A stretch of DNA of 64,000 bases from Acanthosoma haemorrhoidale (taxonomy: Eukaryota; Arthropoda; Insecta; Hemiptera; Acanthosomatidae), in NCBI GenBank assembly GCA_930367205.1, contig OV884009.1, forward strand, positions 82,233,189-82,297,188. Direction: 5' to 3'. This document shows positions 43,531 through 54,640 of the stretch, in pieces. The notes beneath the pieces were generated by a model. The model worked only from the letters and a program-made list of their open reading frames with translations, had not been told where the DNA came from and made no database searches. The stretch's first letter is position 1; the number at the start of each line of letters is the position of its first letter. The translations under genes and the position numbers were made by a program.

Positions 43531-44212
43531 ATACGCAGTCACAGCTGGAGCGTCGCAGGCTGGCCTTGGGAGCCGATGTGAACTGGACTATATGTATTGT
43601 AGTAGCTGAACTTAAGTCTCTGATTTTGTCCGCTATTAACGTCAGTTTCGACAATGTCGCCTCGTAGTGCGATTCCAGTATGTTGCTGACCCTGTCTGGC
43701 AAGGCGAGTAGCCAGAGTGTGCGAATGACGTCCTCAGAGGTCGTGGGTCCTGCCAGTGACTGCATTTGACGCAGGAGATGTGACGGTTTCTGGTCTCCGA
43801 GGTTTGTCTCTTCCAATAACCGGATCAGTCGTCTGTCGTGGCTCTGGCTGTACGTTTCGATAAGACGAGCCTTTAAATCTTCGTAGGGACTATCACTTGG
43901 AGAATAAGCTAGGTCTGCGACCTGTGTTAGTACCCTGAACGGAAGCTGATCGTAAATATGCTCCGATTTGGCCTTAGACGAAGAGATCCGGCTCGTTGAA
44001 AAAATATTTTCAGCCTGCAGGAACCATAGTCTTGGGTCTTCTTTGTGAAACTCTGGCAGTTTGCACGTCCGAGAAATGGCGTGTACGGTTGCACAGCATG
44101 CTTCGTCGGACGGGGCTGGTGGGTCGGCCATCATAAGAAAGGTTTCTTCTATCTTCTCGATCACGTCGGGGTCACCAGTTGTCGGGACGTCACTAGGGGA
44201 GTGCCTGGTCAC
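43529..44212 (-). pseudogene. gag of CsRn1/Kabuki-type element, truncated
   Basis: 227 codons. The listed ATG at 44212 lies inside the 5' LTR and the frame runs straight through the primer site (TTGDPDVIEKIEE), so translation may really begin at the MMADPPAP methionines just downstream. The capsid region is recognisable (KLPEFHKEDPRLWFLQAENIF; LIRLLEETNLGDQKPSHLLRQM; LWLLALPDRVSNIL). The frame stops after RRSSCDCV, where the deletion into RT begins; the family's nucleocapsid finger is missing. Confidence 0.85.
44163..44179 (-). promoter_or_regulatory. Primer binding site, tRNA-Trp type
   Basis: Minus-strand TGGTGACCCCGACGTGATC, two bases inside the 5' LTR, is complementary to the ATCACGTCGGGGTCACCA end expected for insect tRNA-Trp. 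This supports the CsRn1/Kabuki assignment. Confidence 0.8.
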
Positions 44213-44815
44213 CCTAGCCCTGGTGACAAGGGTGGATTGTTCGATTTTATAACCTGGACAATCGTTTCATGACGGCGTTACTATCTGACTCCATTTTTGA
44301 TAGGTATGTGTTCAAAAGAAGAGGTACAGAGGTACAGGTTCAAGCGGAAACCAAGCATCAACGAGTAAAGGTCACGAGAGACTGATTAACAGGGCCAGGA
44401 GCCTTGCCTTAAGTACCCTCTCCCCTTGCCTGTTGGGAGGGCTGCAGGGGTGCTAGGCCTGCGGTTGGGTTTCCACACATGTGGTGATGATCCGCGACTG
44501 ACGCCTAATTACCCGGCGAGGGTACAAGCCCCGGAGGTAGAGGCCCCAAAAGGGTTGTTATGTTTATGCCCTGTGGGTACCCCCCTTATCTGGCTCTTGG
44601 GCCCTGCGGGTACCTGGCTGACAGCTGTTGATCCTTCTCGAGTGACTTCAGTTGGCTTCTGCCTTTTATTGCTTCACATTTACAATGATTTATATTTGTT
44701 CATGTTATTTGCATTTCGTCTATAATGCATTTATTTCATGTTATTTACGTTTGCTTACAATATATATACAATAGAGTATAGGGTGATTTACCTTATGTAG
44801 TTAGCGGTCGCTACA
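44180..44815 (-). repeat. 5' LTR of CsRn1/Kabuki-type element
   Basis: 636-bp partner of 39889-40566, ending CGGTCGCTACA next to ATTATTATTATT. Confidence 0.88.
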
Positions 44816-44841
44816 ATTATTATTATTAAAGTGTACTATAT

Positions 44842-45040
44842 TTGCATGGACACATTGAACGAGGTGTTGGTGATCATATGGGCGGGAGAGGGAAACGTGA
44901 AATCCTTGAGGATCAACATAAAGGTAAGATTATTTCTTCAGCACACTTTATTGACAAGCACCAAGGGGGGAGTTATTATATAAATTTGAAACCTTATTTC
45001 ACGAGTAGATTACACTTATCCTTGGAATATTAAATTTAGA
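44842..45040 (+). CDS. Exon-like repeat unit 2
   Basis: The frame at 44842-44923 reads DHMGGRGKREILEDQHK before the splice-donor match AAAG/GTAAGA at 44923/44924. The following 100 bp (CACACTTTATTG to ACCTTATTTCACGAG) align with the DNA after unit 3 at 46059. Before the LTR element inserted, this unit lay about 740 bp from unit 1. Confidence 0.35.
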
Positions 45041-45959
45041 TGTTTGTGAAACGCAACTAGGGGTAGTATGAAAAAAATAAATTAAACTTGAAAAAAGCTA
45101 TTCCCGTTTCTCTAACATATGATTTCAATTAGTGTCACAACTTAAAAGCTATTAGCGTTAAAGTACTTTTTTTTCTCTAATAAAGAAAAAATAAAGTTTG
45201 GGAATGTTCAGGATACACAATTAATGTCCACTTACTTAACTTGCACTTCTCAAGGATGTATAGGTCTCAAGTCTTATTCCAAAACTATCCCCGACAATGG
45301 ACGCATTTTGATCTACGGTATTTTTCTTTTTCTTTCTTTATTGCAACATTAGACAAAAAACCATATGAATTAGGTTGTAAATATAAAACTTAGCTTTTCC
45401 TTTGTGTTAGTTAGCATAGTTTTAGAATTAATGAAAAAGATACCGCTAGATATAATGGGTTCTTTTTTGTATGTGTCAATTATTAGCAAATACATCACAG
45501 TTCATTAAAATCAGTATTAGTTTAAATTACTTTGATTTTTCTAGTGTTAGTAAAACCAAAGCATCTTTAGCAGGAAGAAAACAGTAGAAATGGCATATTT
45601 GATGTCTCTCAAACCAACTTTTAATTGTTTTGTTTTTTTGCGGGGGGGGGGGGTGAATATAAGATATTTAGAGGCAATTTTAAGGTATTGAGATGGTTCA
45701 ACAAAGAAAAAAAAAATTTGTTATTGAAAATACTAAGAACTTTTTTTTTTTACAATCAATTAATAAATGTTTAAGAAAGGAGACCTGTATTCTGCTACAT
45801 TATTTCTTCGTATTCTATTTCTAAGATATATAATTTAGTTTGATTGACAAAAAATAATTATCCCGCAGAAAATAAATTTATATATGAAAGAAATATATTA
45901 TTATTGAAAATTTGTACTTGAAGAGTGAAAAACAAAAAACGACCATACCACTGAATTTT
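45041..45959. other. AT-rich DNA, nothing recognised
   Basis: Contains a poly(G) run at 45,642-45,653 and A/T runs. No gene. Confidence 0.5.
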
Positions 45960-45987
45960 GAATTTTGTTTGACTGATGCGGATTCAA

Positions 45988-46058
45988 TGGACACGGAGGA
46001 GGGATCTGCAGTGCCTAGCGCTCAGTCATGGACGGAGCCCTCGACGGTCAACATCAAG
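45988..46058 (+). CDS. Exon-like repeat unit 3
   Basis: From ATG at 45988 one frame reads MDTEEGSAVPSAQSW and then EPSTVNIK. Another, from ATG at 46028, reads MDGALDGQHQ and is the one shared with unit 1 (MDGSIDDQHL). A donor-like GTAACT follows at 46059. Which frame, if any, is translated cannot be told. The intron-like DNA after it is as well conserved between units as the exon. Confidence 0.4.
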
Positions 46059-48485
46059 GTAACTTCATTATTTTCTCCACACTCTTTATTACCAAACCCG
46101 AAACAAGAGTTATTTTATATGTTTGTAGCCTTATTTTAATGGTATATTACAATTTGCCTCGGAATATCATTATTAATTTTTAATCAAATTCAATGACAGG
46201 CAAAAATAAAACGTCAAAAAAACACAGCCCTGTTTAATAAATTTTATTTTTACCGTTAATCGTGCCTGTCTGTTCTAAGATTGACGTAGTGAAAATGGTC
46301 TAATCCATTTAAAATGTTACGGCTTTATTCAATAACGACGCGGAACACGCTGATTACATGTTACACAAAATATAATAACGGTAAATTGAAATTTAAAAAT
46401 ATCACATTGAAAAGTGTCAGTCTCGTCTTTAATTTTTCTCAAATGAGCGTTCAGAAGTTAGTAAAGATATGATTTTGAATGAGCCATAAAAAAAAAAAAG
46501 GACGAGACATCCTTAGATTAATCAGTTGTATAGTCATACTATATCAAACTGGGCGGAGATAGTATGACTAGTGCTAATGATTGTCTTTTCAAAGGATCTA
46601 ACCCAACATCTGCGATCCTAGCAAGAAATCGATTCTGATAATAAGTGATCCAAAGATTGGTTGCCACCCGGTTTTTACATCAACGCCTTTAGTAAAATAG
46701 AGCCTCTCCCTTTGGGCTTGGAGTTTAACGATGCGTTTAGTATTCTTGCGCCCTATTTAATTTGTAGAAGTAGAAGTACAACTCTGCAAGAAGAATGAGA
46801 CGGGTCTACTTGCCCAGGAGCGCGATCTCCTCTGACACAGGGTGCATTAGAAGTGAATAGAGGTGGTTTACTCCCTTGCTATGTGTGGGGATAGAAAATC
46901 AAGTCCCCAGAAAATTATTTACTAACAAATGATACAAGTAGAATTGACTCCACTGGATGCGGGACATTGAAGATCTTGGTCCATGGAACGGGGGAGATAA
47001 AGCTGGTTGTTGGGAAATAGCACTGCTACGTATTAAATCTGTCATATGTTTTTTGCATTTAAGAATTATCCCAGCTTGTTATTTCCTTAAATAAACAATA
47101 ATATACGTTACTTATGCATGGAAACCAAAATTATGTTGTTTATTATACTCATATGTTCTATTACAAATCAGTAATTATAAATGATTTTTATCATTTCACT
47201 GGCATGCCACTCCAAGCTATCCAGCCATATTTGGCTTCCAGCCAAATATATTTACAAGTAAGCTCTTGTTACTGTTGGCTAATAAAGTCGATCAAAGGGT
47301 TATGCCGTGTCGACCCTCTGAAGTGAAGGCAGTGTTTTATGGCTGGATGTTTTTAATAAAATAATTTATATATTTGTTAAATAACCGGACACTGAAAATC
47401 GCTTTTTTAACTGATACGAGAAATTATAAATCACTAAAACATTACCCAAAAGTAAAGTCCATTAATATTGGCTCAGACAAAAAGATATATAAATGTTATC
47501 TCTCTGAATTTTATACCAGATTATATCAGATGGGCAGCTTCATAGTGGGGATGAAGGAATTATGGAGGTACCCAAAGATTTGAATCTTTAAGGGAGTTTA
47601 CATATCCATTCTTCTTTGCGGCGCGCAAAGCTGGGGGTGCTTCTGAAAAAGCAAGGCCATCAGGAGCAAGGCCTTGAGAAGACCACATACTAACCATAAG
47701 AGCTATATTTCCAAGTTTGGGCTGGCGAGAAGAAAGATCGTAGTAAGGACCCCCCCCCCTGTCCCTAAGTAAGAGTCTAGGGCAGAGAAAGATGGAAAAC
47801 TAGGGTTGACAACAAACCTCGACGATGAAAGAACCTCAAGTAGTTTTCAGAATTTGAATATTAAAACTTTAAAGTTATTTTTGAGTTACCGACATAATTG
47901 GTTCCTTGACATAGAGAAATAATCATAACCTTTCTAAACAGTATAATCCGAGCTGTTGTTGAACCGCATAGGATACGCCTATCCAAATTCAAAGTAAGTA
48001 GTGTCGGACACCTCCAATGAGCCGTAGATCCGTGGGGGAGAGTAAAAATTGAACCATTCTCATTGGTCCTATCTCTCTGAACTATACCTGCCCCTTTTAG
48101 TGAGGGGTGGCAGCAATGTGATTCTCTCAAGAATCTCATCAATTTACGTCAAAACATATATATTAAGATTTCCTGGATTTTTGAATGTCAAAAATTTAGC
48201 ATCTGTAATTTTAATTTTGATTAATTGAAAATTCCGAACACGTGACCTCTCCTTTGGCGTTGAAGTGGGAAAGGTTAGTTCACACCTATTCTTGCCAGAA
48301 AAACGTACTCCCGTTCATAGTGATAGGTTATTTTAAAATTATTAAAGAACAATTATAAAAAAAGAAAATTTCCACTGTTAACATATTGGTGAAGGCCACT
48401 TCAAGAAATAACACTGTAGCTGAAGAATCATTGGACATACCGACGGCTAGAAGAAAAAATAGAAACGAGCTATGTTACAATACAT
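46059..48485. other. Intergenic DNA with small hairpins
   Basis: No gene recognised. Hairpin at 46531-46570 (12-bp stem TAGTCATACTAT). A possible small MITE at 47219-47348 has 11-bp ends ATCCAGCCATA. Frames at 47374-47583 and 47861-48142 have no signature. Confidence 0.4.
47219..47348. mobile_element. Possible MITE-like hairpin element
   Basis: 130 bp bounded by ATCCAGCCATA and its exact inverse TATGGCTGGAT. Inside the left end is a tight perfect hairpin ATATTTGGCT-TCC-AGCCAAATAT (47227-47249). No clear target duplication was seen, so the assignment is tentative. Confidence 0.35.
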
Positions 48486-48667
48486 AGTTAATGGTCGTCA
48501 ACGAAAAACGTACAGAAAAAGAAAAGAGGTTGAATGAAATCATAGATCAAAAGTTGTCACAAGACTGTTTATTGAGCCTTTTTAATCATCTCGATATACA
48601 TTCGGGATGTTTACATCCCGATGACTTGGGGATTAGGCTGGATACCTACGATGTCCAAACCTTAACT
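48486..48667 (-). repeat. LTR of the deletion derivative
   Basis: 182 bp with AGTTAA/TTAACT ends like the 26-31 kb element, though little other sequence is shared. Holds the perfect palindrome CGGGATGTTTACATCCCG at about 48604-48621, which recurs in the right LTR remnant at about 50475-50492. Confidence 0.85.
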
Positions 48668-48996
48668 CCCCCCTCCAGTTTACGCATATCTTTTCGTAAA
48701 CTCCAAGGTCCGGCGCACGCAGCACACAGCCTGTAATCCCAAACATCACGCTTACGGTCTAATATATTCATAGTCCACAGAGCTCTCTGGCTCGGCAATA
48801 CATAACCAAACAACAGAACACACAAAAAAAGAGATAATAAATAAATAAAATAAGACTAATAGTAATAAAATATAATACATTCGCCCGTGACCCGGCGGCT
48901 GCCAGGTGAAAACAACACAATGGAACATATCCACAATATAAACTATGAAAAAAAAAACTCTCTCTGAGCTTCACATGTGAAGTGTATGATTCCGAA

Positions 48997-50260
48997 TCAG
49001 CTGCTCTCAATGGTTACGAGATTATGTTCCCAAATTATGGTGACCTTAAAGGGCTCCTCATACCGAACCAGTTCCTTACTACGATTTGACATGACTTTTA
49101 TGTACACAACGGTCCCAATCAATATTGCCCCCATGCGAATCCACACCTTCAAATTTCCCCACGCCACGCACCTGGATTTCTCGCGCATAATCCTATCGCG
49201 TACCTTGTGCCACATCTTCCTGAGCTGTATGTGGGTCTTTTGGAGCTGTGCCGCCACCCCCTCATCCACTACTGTCTCTGGCCAGTTCCTCGGTCTCACT
49301 CGTAATCCGAACAAAATTTCAAAGGGTGCGAACCCTGTCGTGGCGTGTATCAAGTGGTTGTATGCCGCCACCGCCATGTACATCGCTACGTTCGCCGACA
49401 GGCCTTTATCCACACGCGTAAGTGGTCGCTGAGGGTGCTGTGTAACCTTTCGACGGTTCCCCTGCTCTTGGGATGGCCAGAGGTATTAAAATGCCATGGC
49501 ACGTCACGTTTTTGCATTTCGGCTCTCACGGTTGCATAGTCAAACTCCCGTCCCCCGTCCAACGAGATCCTCTCTGGTATGCCGTACAATTGAAACCATG
49601 TGTTGAGGGCTTGTAATATGGCATCTGATGAATTGTCCCCCACCGCGTAGGCCATAGCCACTTTGCTAAATGAGTAGATGATAGTGACCCACTTAAAACC
49701 CCCCTATGTGAAGGTGTCCACTTGAATCTCCATCAATGGTGTTTCAGCCGTGGATGATTCTTCTTGGAGTCCCTGCGGGGGATGTCGATCATATTTTTTC
49801 TTCCTGCAAACTTCGCATGTTCCGATCACCACCTGGATAATCCGCTGCATTCCGCACCAGAAATAGCGCCTTTGTAGGGCCTGTGCCGTCTCCTCCCCAC
49901 CGCGTTGGTTGGTTTTCCCTTGGTGATACGCCAATGTTACCTCGCGTTGCTGCTCCTCGTCACGCAGTGTCTGGAACACGGAAAGACACCGAATGAACGA
50001 GCGTCCACCCTCAATAGCTCTTTTTGCCACAGCTTTTTAATTTTGTCCCATACGGCAGTGTTGTCCACGAATAAATGGTGCGTTTTGCCAGGTTTTGATA
50101 CGTCCTTCAGAGCCTGACAATTTGATCTCCCTGAACTCCCAGTGGTGACCAAATCGTCGCGATCTGACCCCTACCGTACGTAATATGGAGTATTTTCAGA
50201 GTACCTGTTGTTTGCGTTTTCCAAATTATCTGTCTCCGCTTATCATTGATGATTTCATCC
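48997..50260 (-). pseudogene. Integrase of the deletion derivative, broken
   Basis: Pieces in order of translation: RRQIIWKTQTTGTLKI and GQIATIWSPLG (about 50,100-50,230), the zinc-finger region AYHQGKTNQRGGEETAQAL and CEVCRKKKYDRHPPQ (49704-50030), a stop after VDTFT, then the DDE core with ISLDGGREFDYA and SRGTVERLHS (49386-49661). A shift leads to the C-terminal part LFGLRVRPRNWPE to VRYEEPFKVT (48997-49413). It matches the intact integrase at 26816-28159 along its length and shows that the integrase frame start is conserved. Confidence 0.88.
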
Positions 50261-50460
50261 GTCGTCTCCGTATCCCGCGGTCTCTCTCCCCTATAGACTC
50301 GTCTGATGGTGGGTCCGCCCTCCTGTCACTATCTTCCCGCGTGCTGATCCTGCCCGCTTCTCCAGGCGTCCATTCCGTAATAAATTGCCTCATACCACTC
50401 GATGATTCCCCTTCCTCTATGGCGTTCACCATAATAGTGGGCGACTGCCAATCTGTATAC
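50226..50460 (-). pseudogene. pol C-terminal tail of the deletion derivative
   Basis: Reads TDWQSPTIMVNAIEEGESSS, then QFITEWTPGEAGRISTRED, matching the acidic tail of the 28089-30122 ORF (ITVNALEEGEPSG, REWTPGEDGS). The frame ends at 50226, as in the better copy, before the integrase frame takes over. Confidence 0.8.
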
Positions 50461-50539
50461 TCCCTATATACATACGGGATGTTTACATCCCGATGACTTG
50501 GGGATTAGGCTGGATACCTACGATGTCCGAACCTTAACT

Positions 50540-50543
50540 TATT

Positions 50544-50590
<47 letters not shown>

Positions 50591-53032
50591 CGTTGCACAT
50601 AAATACTTTGAACAAAGATAGTATGTAGCATCTGACCAATACCAATAGCTATTGATACCATAATACCATAGAGCTATTGATTTTCAGAAAATAACAGCGT
50701 ATCAGGCAAGTACTTATGCTTTGATGTGGCATCATCATACTTAGAATCAAACTCGTTATGTTTGAAATTTCCAGTTTTTTAACATCGTTTATGTCTTAGT
50801 TCTACGTGTATAATAAGATTATAATTCATTATCTGATTTAATTTTTAGCTTAGAATATGAAAGGAATATGCTGTAGTGTATTAAATACAGCTTATTGAAA
50901 AGTTATAAAAACCAGGAGACACTAAAAATTGAGTACGTATAAAAAAAACTAATTTCGTGTTTGTTTTCAGCACCCCTGAAATTATAAAAATATGAGCTTT
51001 TATGGCGAACAAATGTTTTTTTAAGCTAGATAAACCCGGGAAGCAAAATGTTTTCGTCAATGACTTTTATTTCACTTAATTGTTTATAACTCGTCTAAAT
51101 TTTGACATTACGACTGTTGCAAAGCTGAATTCGTCTCTTTCAGGATAAATTAACAACTATGGTTGATGTACATATAAGTAAGAAAAATTATACCAAAATG
51201 AATAGTAAAACTTACTCCGTTTTTAATTTATTTAAGTATACCTTGTTGGAGGCATAAATGGTAGTTAATAGGCCTCTAGAACCCTGTACTGTTTGGAGAA
51301 ATCGTTCTGGAGTTATGGGATTTGAAAATGTTGAACCAACACATTTGATTTTCTCCACAATTTTCATTCAAGAATGTTTTTGGGTTACAGACGAAAATCT
51401 ATTTTGTTTCTTGTTAAAGAGATATTTTCACCTCCTGTGTCTTGTTGGTAAGTTATTTATTCAGTAATTATTTCAATATATGTTAACCATACTAAGGATA
51501 GCTCATATATTTATGATATAGCTGAAAGTATATTTCATTCTAAACAGGAAGAGTATCAAATAGAATATTAATAAATTATTGCATCAAATATTATAAACCC
51601 TAAAATGGCCATATTTAGGAAATGTTCATTGTCTGTTGTGGATGAGTTTTAACCTTTTATTGTTCGGATTTGATAATGTTTTGCCGAGTTATCATAGTTG
51701 ATGACGCGAATGCTATTTCTGTAACTTTTTGTTGTTGTTTATATTTTATATGTTTATCTTGTTTAGTTACTTTGAACGTAGACGCCCGCATTTGTTATTA
51801 TATAGATATTGCTAGTTTTGTTTTTTTGTTAGATGCTGGATATTCCTTTTGGTTAGAATGATTTAGCTCATGTGTTTGTAATGGCTGTACGTTATATGAT
51901 CTAGTCGCTGCATCCAATAATCTTAAGGTGTTTATTTGAGGGTTCAGACCACACTTTATGTGTAATTTGATTTTATTTGTTGACCAGTAGACTGTATAGA
52001 AAGTAATTTTTAACCCTTTTTTATTAAGTGGTTCATCCTTATTACTCAATTGATATTCCGTCAACTGAAGTGGTTGAAGCTGGTTTGTTTGTTACTGTCG
52101 CAGCTATTGGATTTCCCCTCGTGTTTTGATGATTTTTTTTTTTTCGATTCTAGTACTTGACTATTTCTTATAACCGTTTTTCTGTAACATGTTATTGTCA
52201 TTATCGTATATTTATATTGTTATTTTTTTAACCAAAGACTCTTAAATTATCCCACGTATTTCGCATTGTTCAATATGTATGTTACCCTCTCCAATCAGGA
52301 TATTGATGTCATTTGTGCAATCCTAGATTCTACGATTATCCTGATGATCATTTGGCCACCGATAGTGCAAAGCAGCGAGCGATTGGAATCTCTCCTAAAT
52401 GAGGAATGAGGTTTTGGGGTTGTCATATTTTTTTTCTTCTTGCACTAGTCTCTTTGAGCACGTCTTAGCGTGGTCAAGTGGTCTGTGGTCAAACTGGTGT
52501 TGAAGGATGATTTTCTAATATTATTATATAATATTTCAGTTTTCTAGCACTTGGTATGTTTTCTTGTTAATTATTATCTAATGAAATTTACTTTCTTCAT
52601 TGACTAAGGTTAGGTCGGTCGACTCATTTAAGAATTTGTTGACTTACTTTTATGTATTATGTGTTAATATTTTTTGTGTTCTACTGCTTGAGTTCTGTGC
52701 CCCCCTTTTTTTATTAGGGTGGTACTTGGTATTTTAAAGGTTTTACCTCATAGAAGATTCTATTTGAGAATTTTCTGCCATAGGGAACGGTTTGGGTGTT
52801 TTTACATAGACCAAATCGCCCTGGGAGTCGATCGTTGGTTTCAAAAAGGACAGGTTGAGTTGCCACGTTTCTATTGAGTGATTTTTTTGTATACACCTCG
52901 TGCTCGAGACGCCCCAACAGTGATATGGTCCGCCTTTGTTCCTGATAGTGACGTGAAGTAAAGAGTCTTTATTATGAAACATACGTTTCTATCAACAATA
53001 GGAGTCGAAAAAAAAACAATGGTTCAAGGTCT
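50540..53032. other. TA microsatellite, then AT-rich DNA
   Basis: (TA)n at 50548-50588. The rest holds no recognised gene; frames at 51258-51467, 51798-52064 and 52714-52982 are without signature. The part just before 53033 may be the 5' leader of the Jockey copy. Confidence 0.45.
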
Positions 53033-53976
53033 TTGGGACCAACACCTACTCCAATCAAACGTAAGCCACGGCGATCTAATAGAAATATTGTGCCTGTAAA
53101 TTCTTCAGCACCCAGCAGCTCTATGGAAGAATTACCACCACCACAACCTAGTACATCAAAACATACAACAAACCACGAGTCTCTATTTTTCACGCCCAAC
53201 AGTTATGAGGTGTTAAAAAATATTGAAGTAGAGGACATGGACTCTACATAATCACCCACACAGCCCAAGCCACCAGCGATATTTGTACGCAATATTAGTA
53301 ATTTTAATTGCTATGTACTCAGATTAGTAAAATCGTAGGTACGGGCAAATACACATGCCTCAATCGGTGTCGGGACACAAAAATTTCTCCGGACACTCCC
53401 GATACATATCGAGCAATAATTAAATACTTGGGAGAAACTAAGGCCGACTTCCATACTTATCAGTTAAAGCCGGAAAGATCGCTACGGGTGGTGATTAGAA
53501 ACCTGCATCCCACTACACCAGCAGACGAGATAGAAAAGGAGCTCTTAGGTTTAGGATACAAGGTTCATCAAATTACCAACGTGCTTCGTGAGGAAAGACC
53601 GGAATACGAAGCGATCAAGACACCACTGCCCTTGTTCTTTGTGGATCTAGAGCGAACACCTGGAGTAGAAATAATCTACGAGCTTACCTTATCTTCTAAA
53701 AAACCTTACCCCAAACGTGACATAGTCAAATGTCATAATTGCCAGGCTTATGGGCACACAAAATCATACTGCTACCACCCTCCTAGGTGTGTAAAGTGCA
53801 GTGGGCAGCACAAAAGTGAAATGTGCAAGGAGCCCCTAACATCACCTGCAGTATGCGTTCTCTGCAATCAAGGCCACCCGGCCAATTATAAAGGCTGCGA
53901 AGCTTACAGAATTCTGAAGTCCGGGAGCGAACAACGTCGTCGGCCAGAAGAAGAGAGGCGTGCTTCTCACAGGTAG
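53033..53976 (+). pseudogene. Jockey ORF1 (Gag-like RNA-binding protein)
   Basis: N-terminal Pro/Ser-rich part (53033-53250, FFTPNSYEVLKNIEVED), a TAA stop, then the PPAIFVRNISNFN and QISKIVGTGKYTCLNR segments with a small shift near 53,300. The main frame runs 53308-53976 (222 codons). It includes the fold preceding the fingers (LRVVIRNLHPTTPADEIEKE) and three zinc knuckles at about residues 141-200: CHNCQAYGHTKSYC, CVKCSGQHKSEMC and CVLCNQGHPANYKGC. This layout is standard for Jockey/X-type elements; the protein binds LINE RNA. One stop and one shift make it inactive. Confidence 0.88.
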
Positions 53977-54239
53977 CTCAAGATGCGCTCCAGCCAGAAA
54001 TTTGAGGCCTTCAGTATCTTTTGCTAACGCCGTTTGGAACAGAGATCAGTCACAGGCACTGCCCACTCCTCCTCCGCAAGTTTTTCTTCCCCAGCATTCC
54101 GTTCATCCCAGCAACAAGCAAACTCAATCCCATCCTCAACCACACATCTCGCATATTTCGCCACCTTCAAGCTCTTCAGATCTTACGAGCCTATTAACAT
54201 CATTCCTTACAGCACTCGCACGAAAACATTGCTCCACTA

Positions 54240-54640
54240 TCTCTCCTGACACAGTCACTTACTGGCCATCTGATCCCAACCGATATCTTGATCTCCTTGA
54301 CTTCTTTTTCTACAATAGTTTAGGAACACTAAACACACTATTCACTTACACGCCTTGACGACCTCTCCTCCAATCATAGCCCTTTGATCCTTATTATTTC
54401 CCTAAGACCTATTCACAAACTGCCCCCCTTCATTTATCAGAGGCCCAGTTGATTGGGACCACTTCCGCCAGATTCTCACAAACGCTGTAGACCTTAAAGT
54501 ACCTCTGAAAACATCCCAAGACCTAGATGATGCAGTGCATTCCTTCACTACTCTGATCTAGAGGTCAGTTGTTTACCACAGACCCTATTCCTAATCCTAC
54601 AGTCCTAACTTTCAAACCGCTTCTTTCAAGTCCGCTGTGG
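54240..54640 (+). pseudogene. Jockey ORF2 endonuclease C-terminus and linker, broken
   Basis: SPDTVTYWPSDPNRYLDLLDFFFYNSLGT, then across a shift DDLSSNHSPLIL, where active endonucleases have SDHSPV; the catalytic aspartate is replaced by asparagine. The linker FISGPVDWDHF-like segment follows with more shifts. Only the last part of the apurinic-type endonuclease domain survives. Confidence 0.7.

Larger units (their letters stand above)
39889..44815 (-). mobile_element. CsRn1/Kabuki-type Gypsy retrotransposon, defective
   Basis: Full-length arrangement on the minus strand, 4,927 bp: LTRs at 39889-40566 and 44180-44815, both TG...CA. A purine tract (TTTGGGGGAGCTTG on the minus strand) abuts the 3' LTR. 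The primer site TGGTGACCCCGACGTGATC near the 5' LTR is complementary to the 3' end of insect tRNA-Trp, a known hallmark of the CsRn1/Kabuki group. Flanks are an ATT repeat (ATTAT on both sides), so the duplication is ambiguous. Gag is followed directly by mid-RT: the nucleocapsid, protease and RT start are deleted. Several stops and frameshifts follow, so it is dead. Confidence 0.9.
48486..50539 (-). mobile_element. Gypsy deletion derivative related to the 26-31 kb element
   Basis: Minus-strand element with a full left LTR (48486-48667), a purine tract (GGAGGGGGGAG), a decayed integrase region and the last residues of pol. It then joins the last 75 bp of the right LTR (from about 50466). Gag, protease, RT, most of RNase H and the start of the right LTR are deleted. 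Both sides of the junction share ATATACAT-like sequence, suggesting deletion through microhomology. The right end abuts a TA microsatellite. Confidence 0.88.

Noticed and set aside
52714..52982. Two overlapping minus-strand frames upstream of the Jockey ORF1
   Set aside because: Protein-like in places, but no motif could be named, and the position suits the leader of the LINE.
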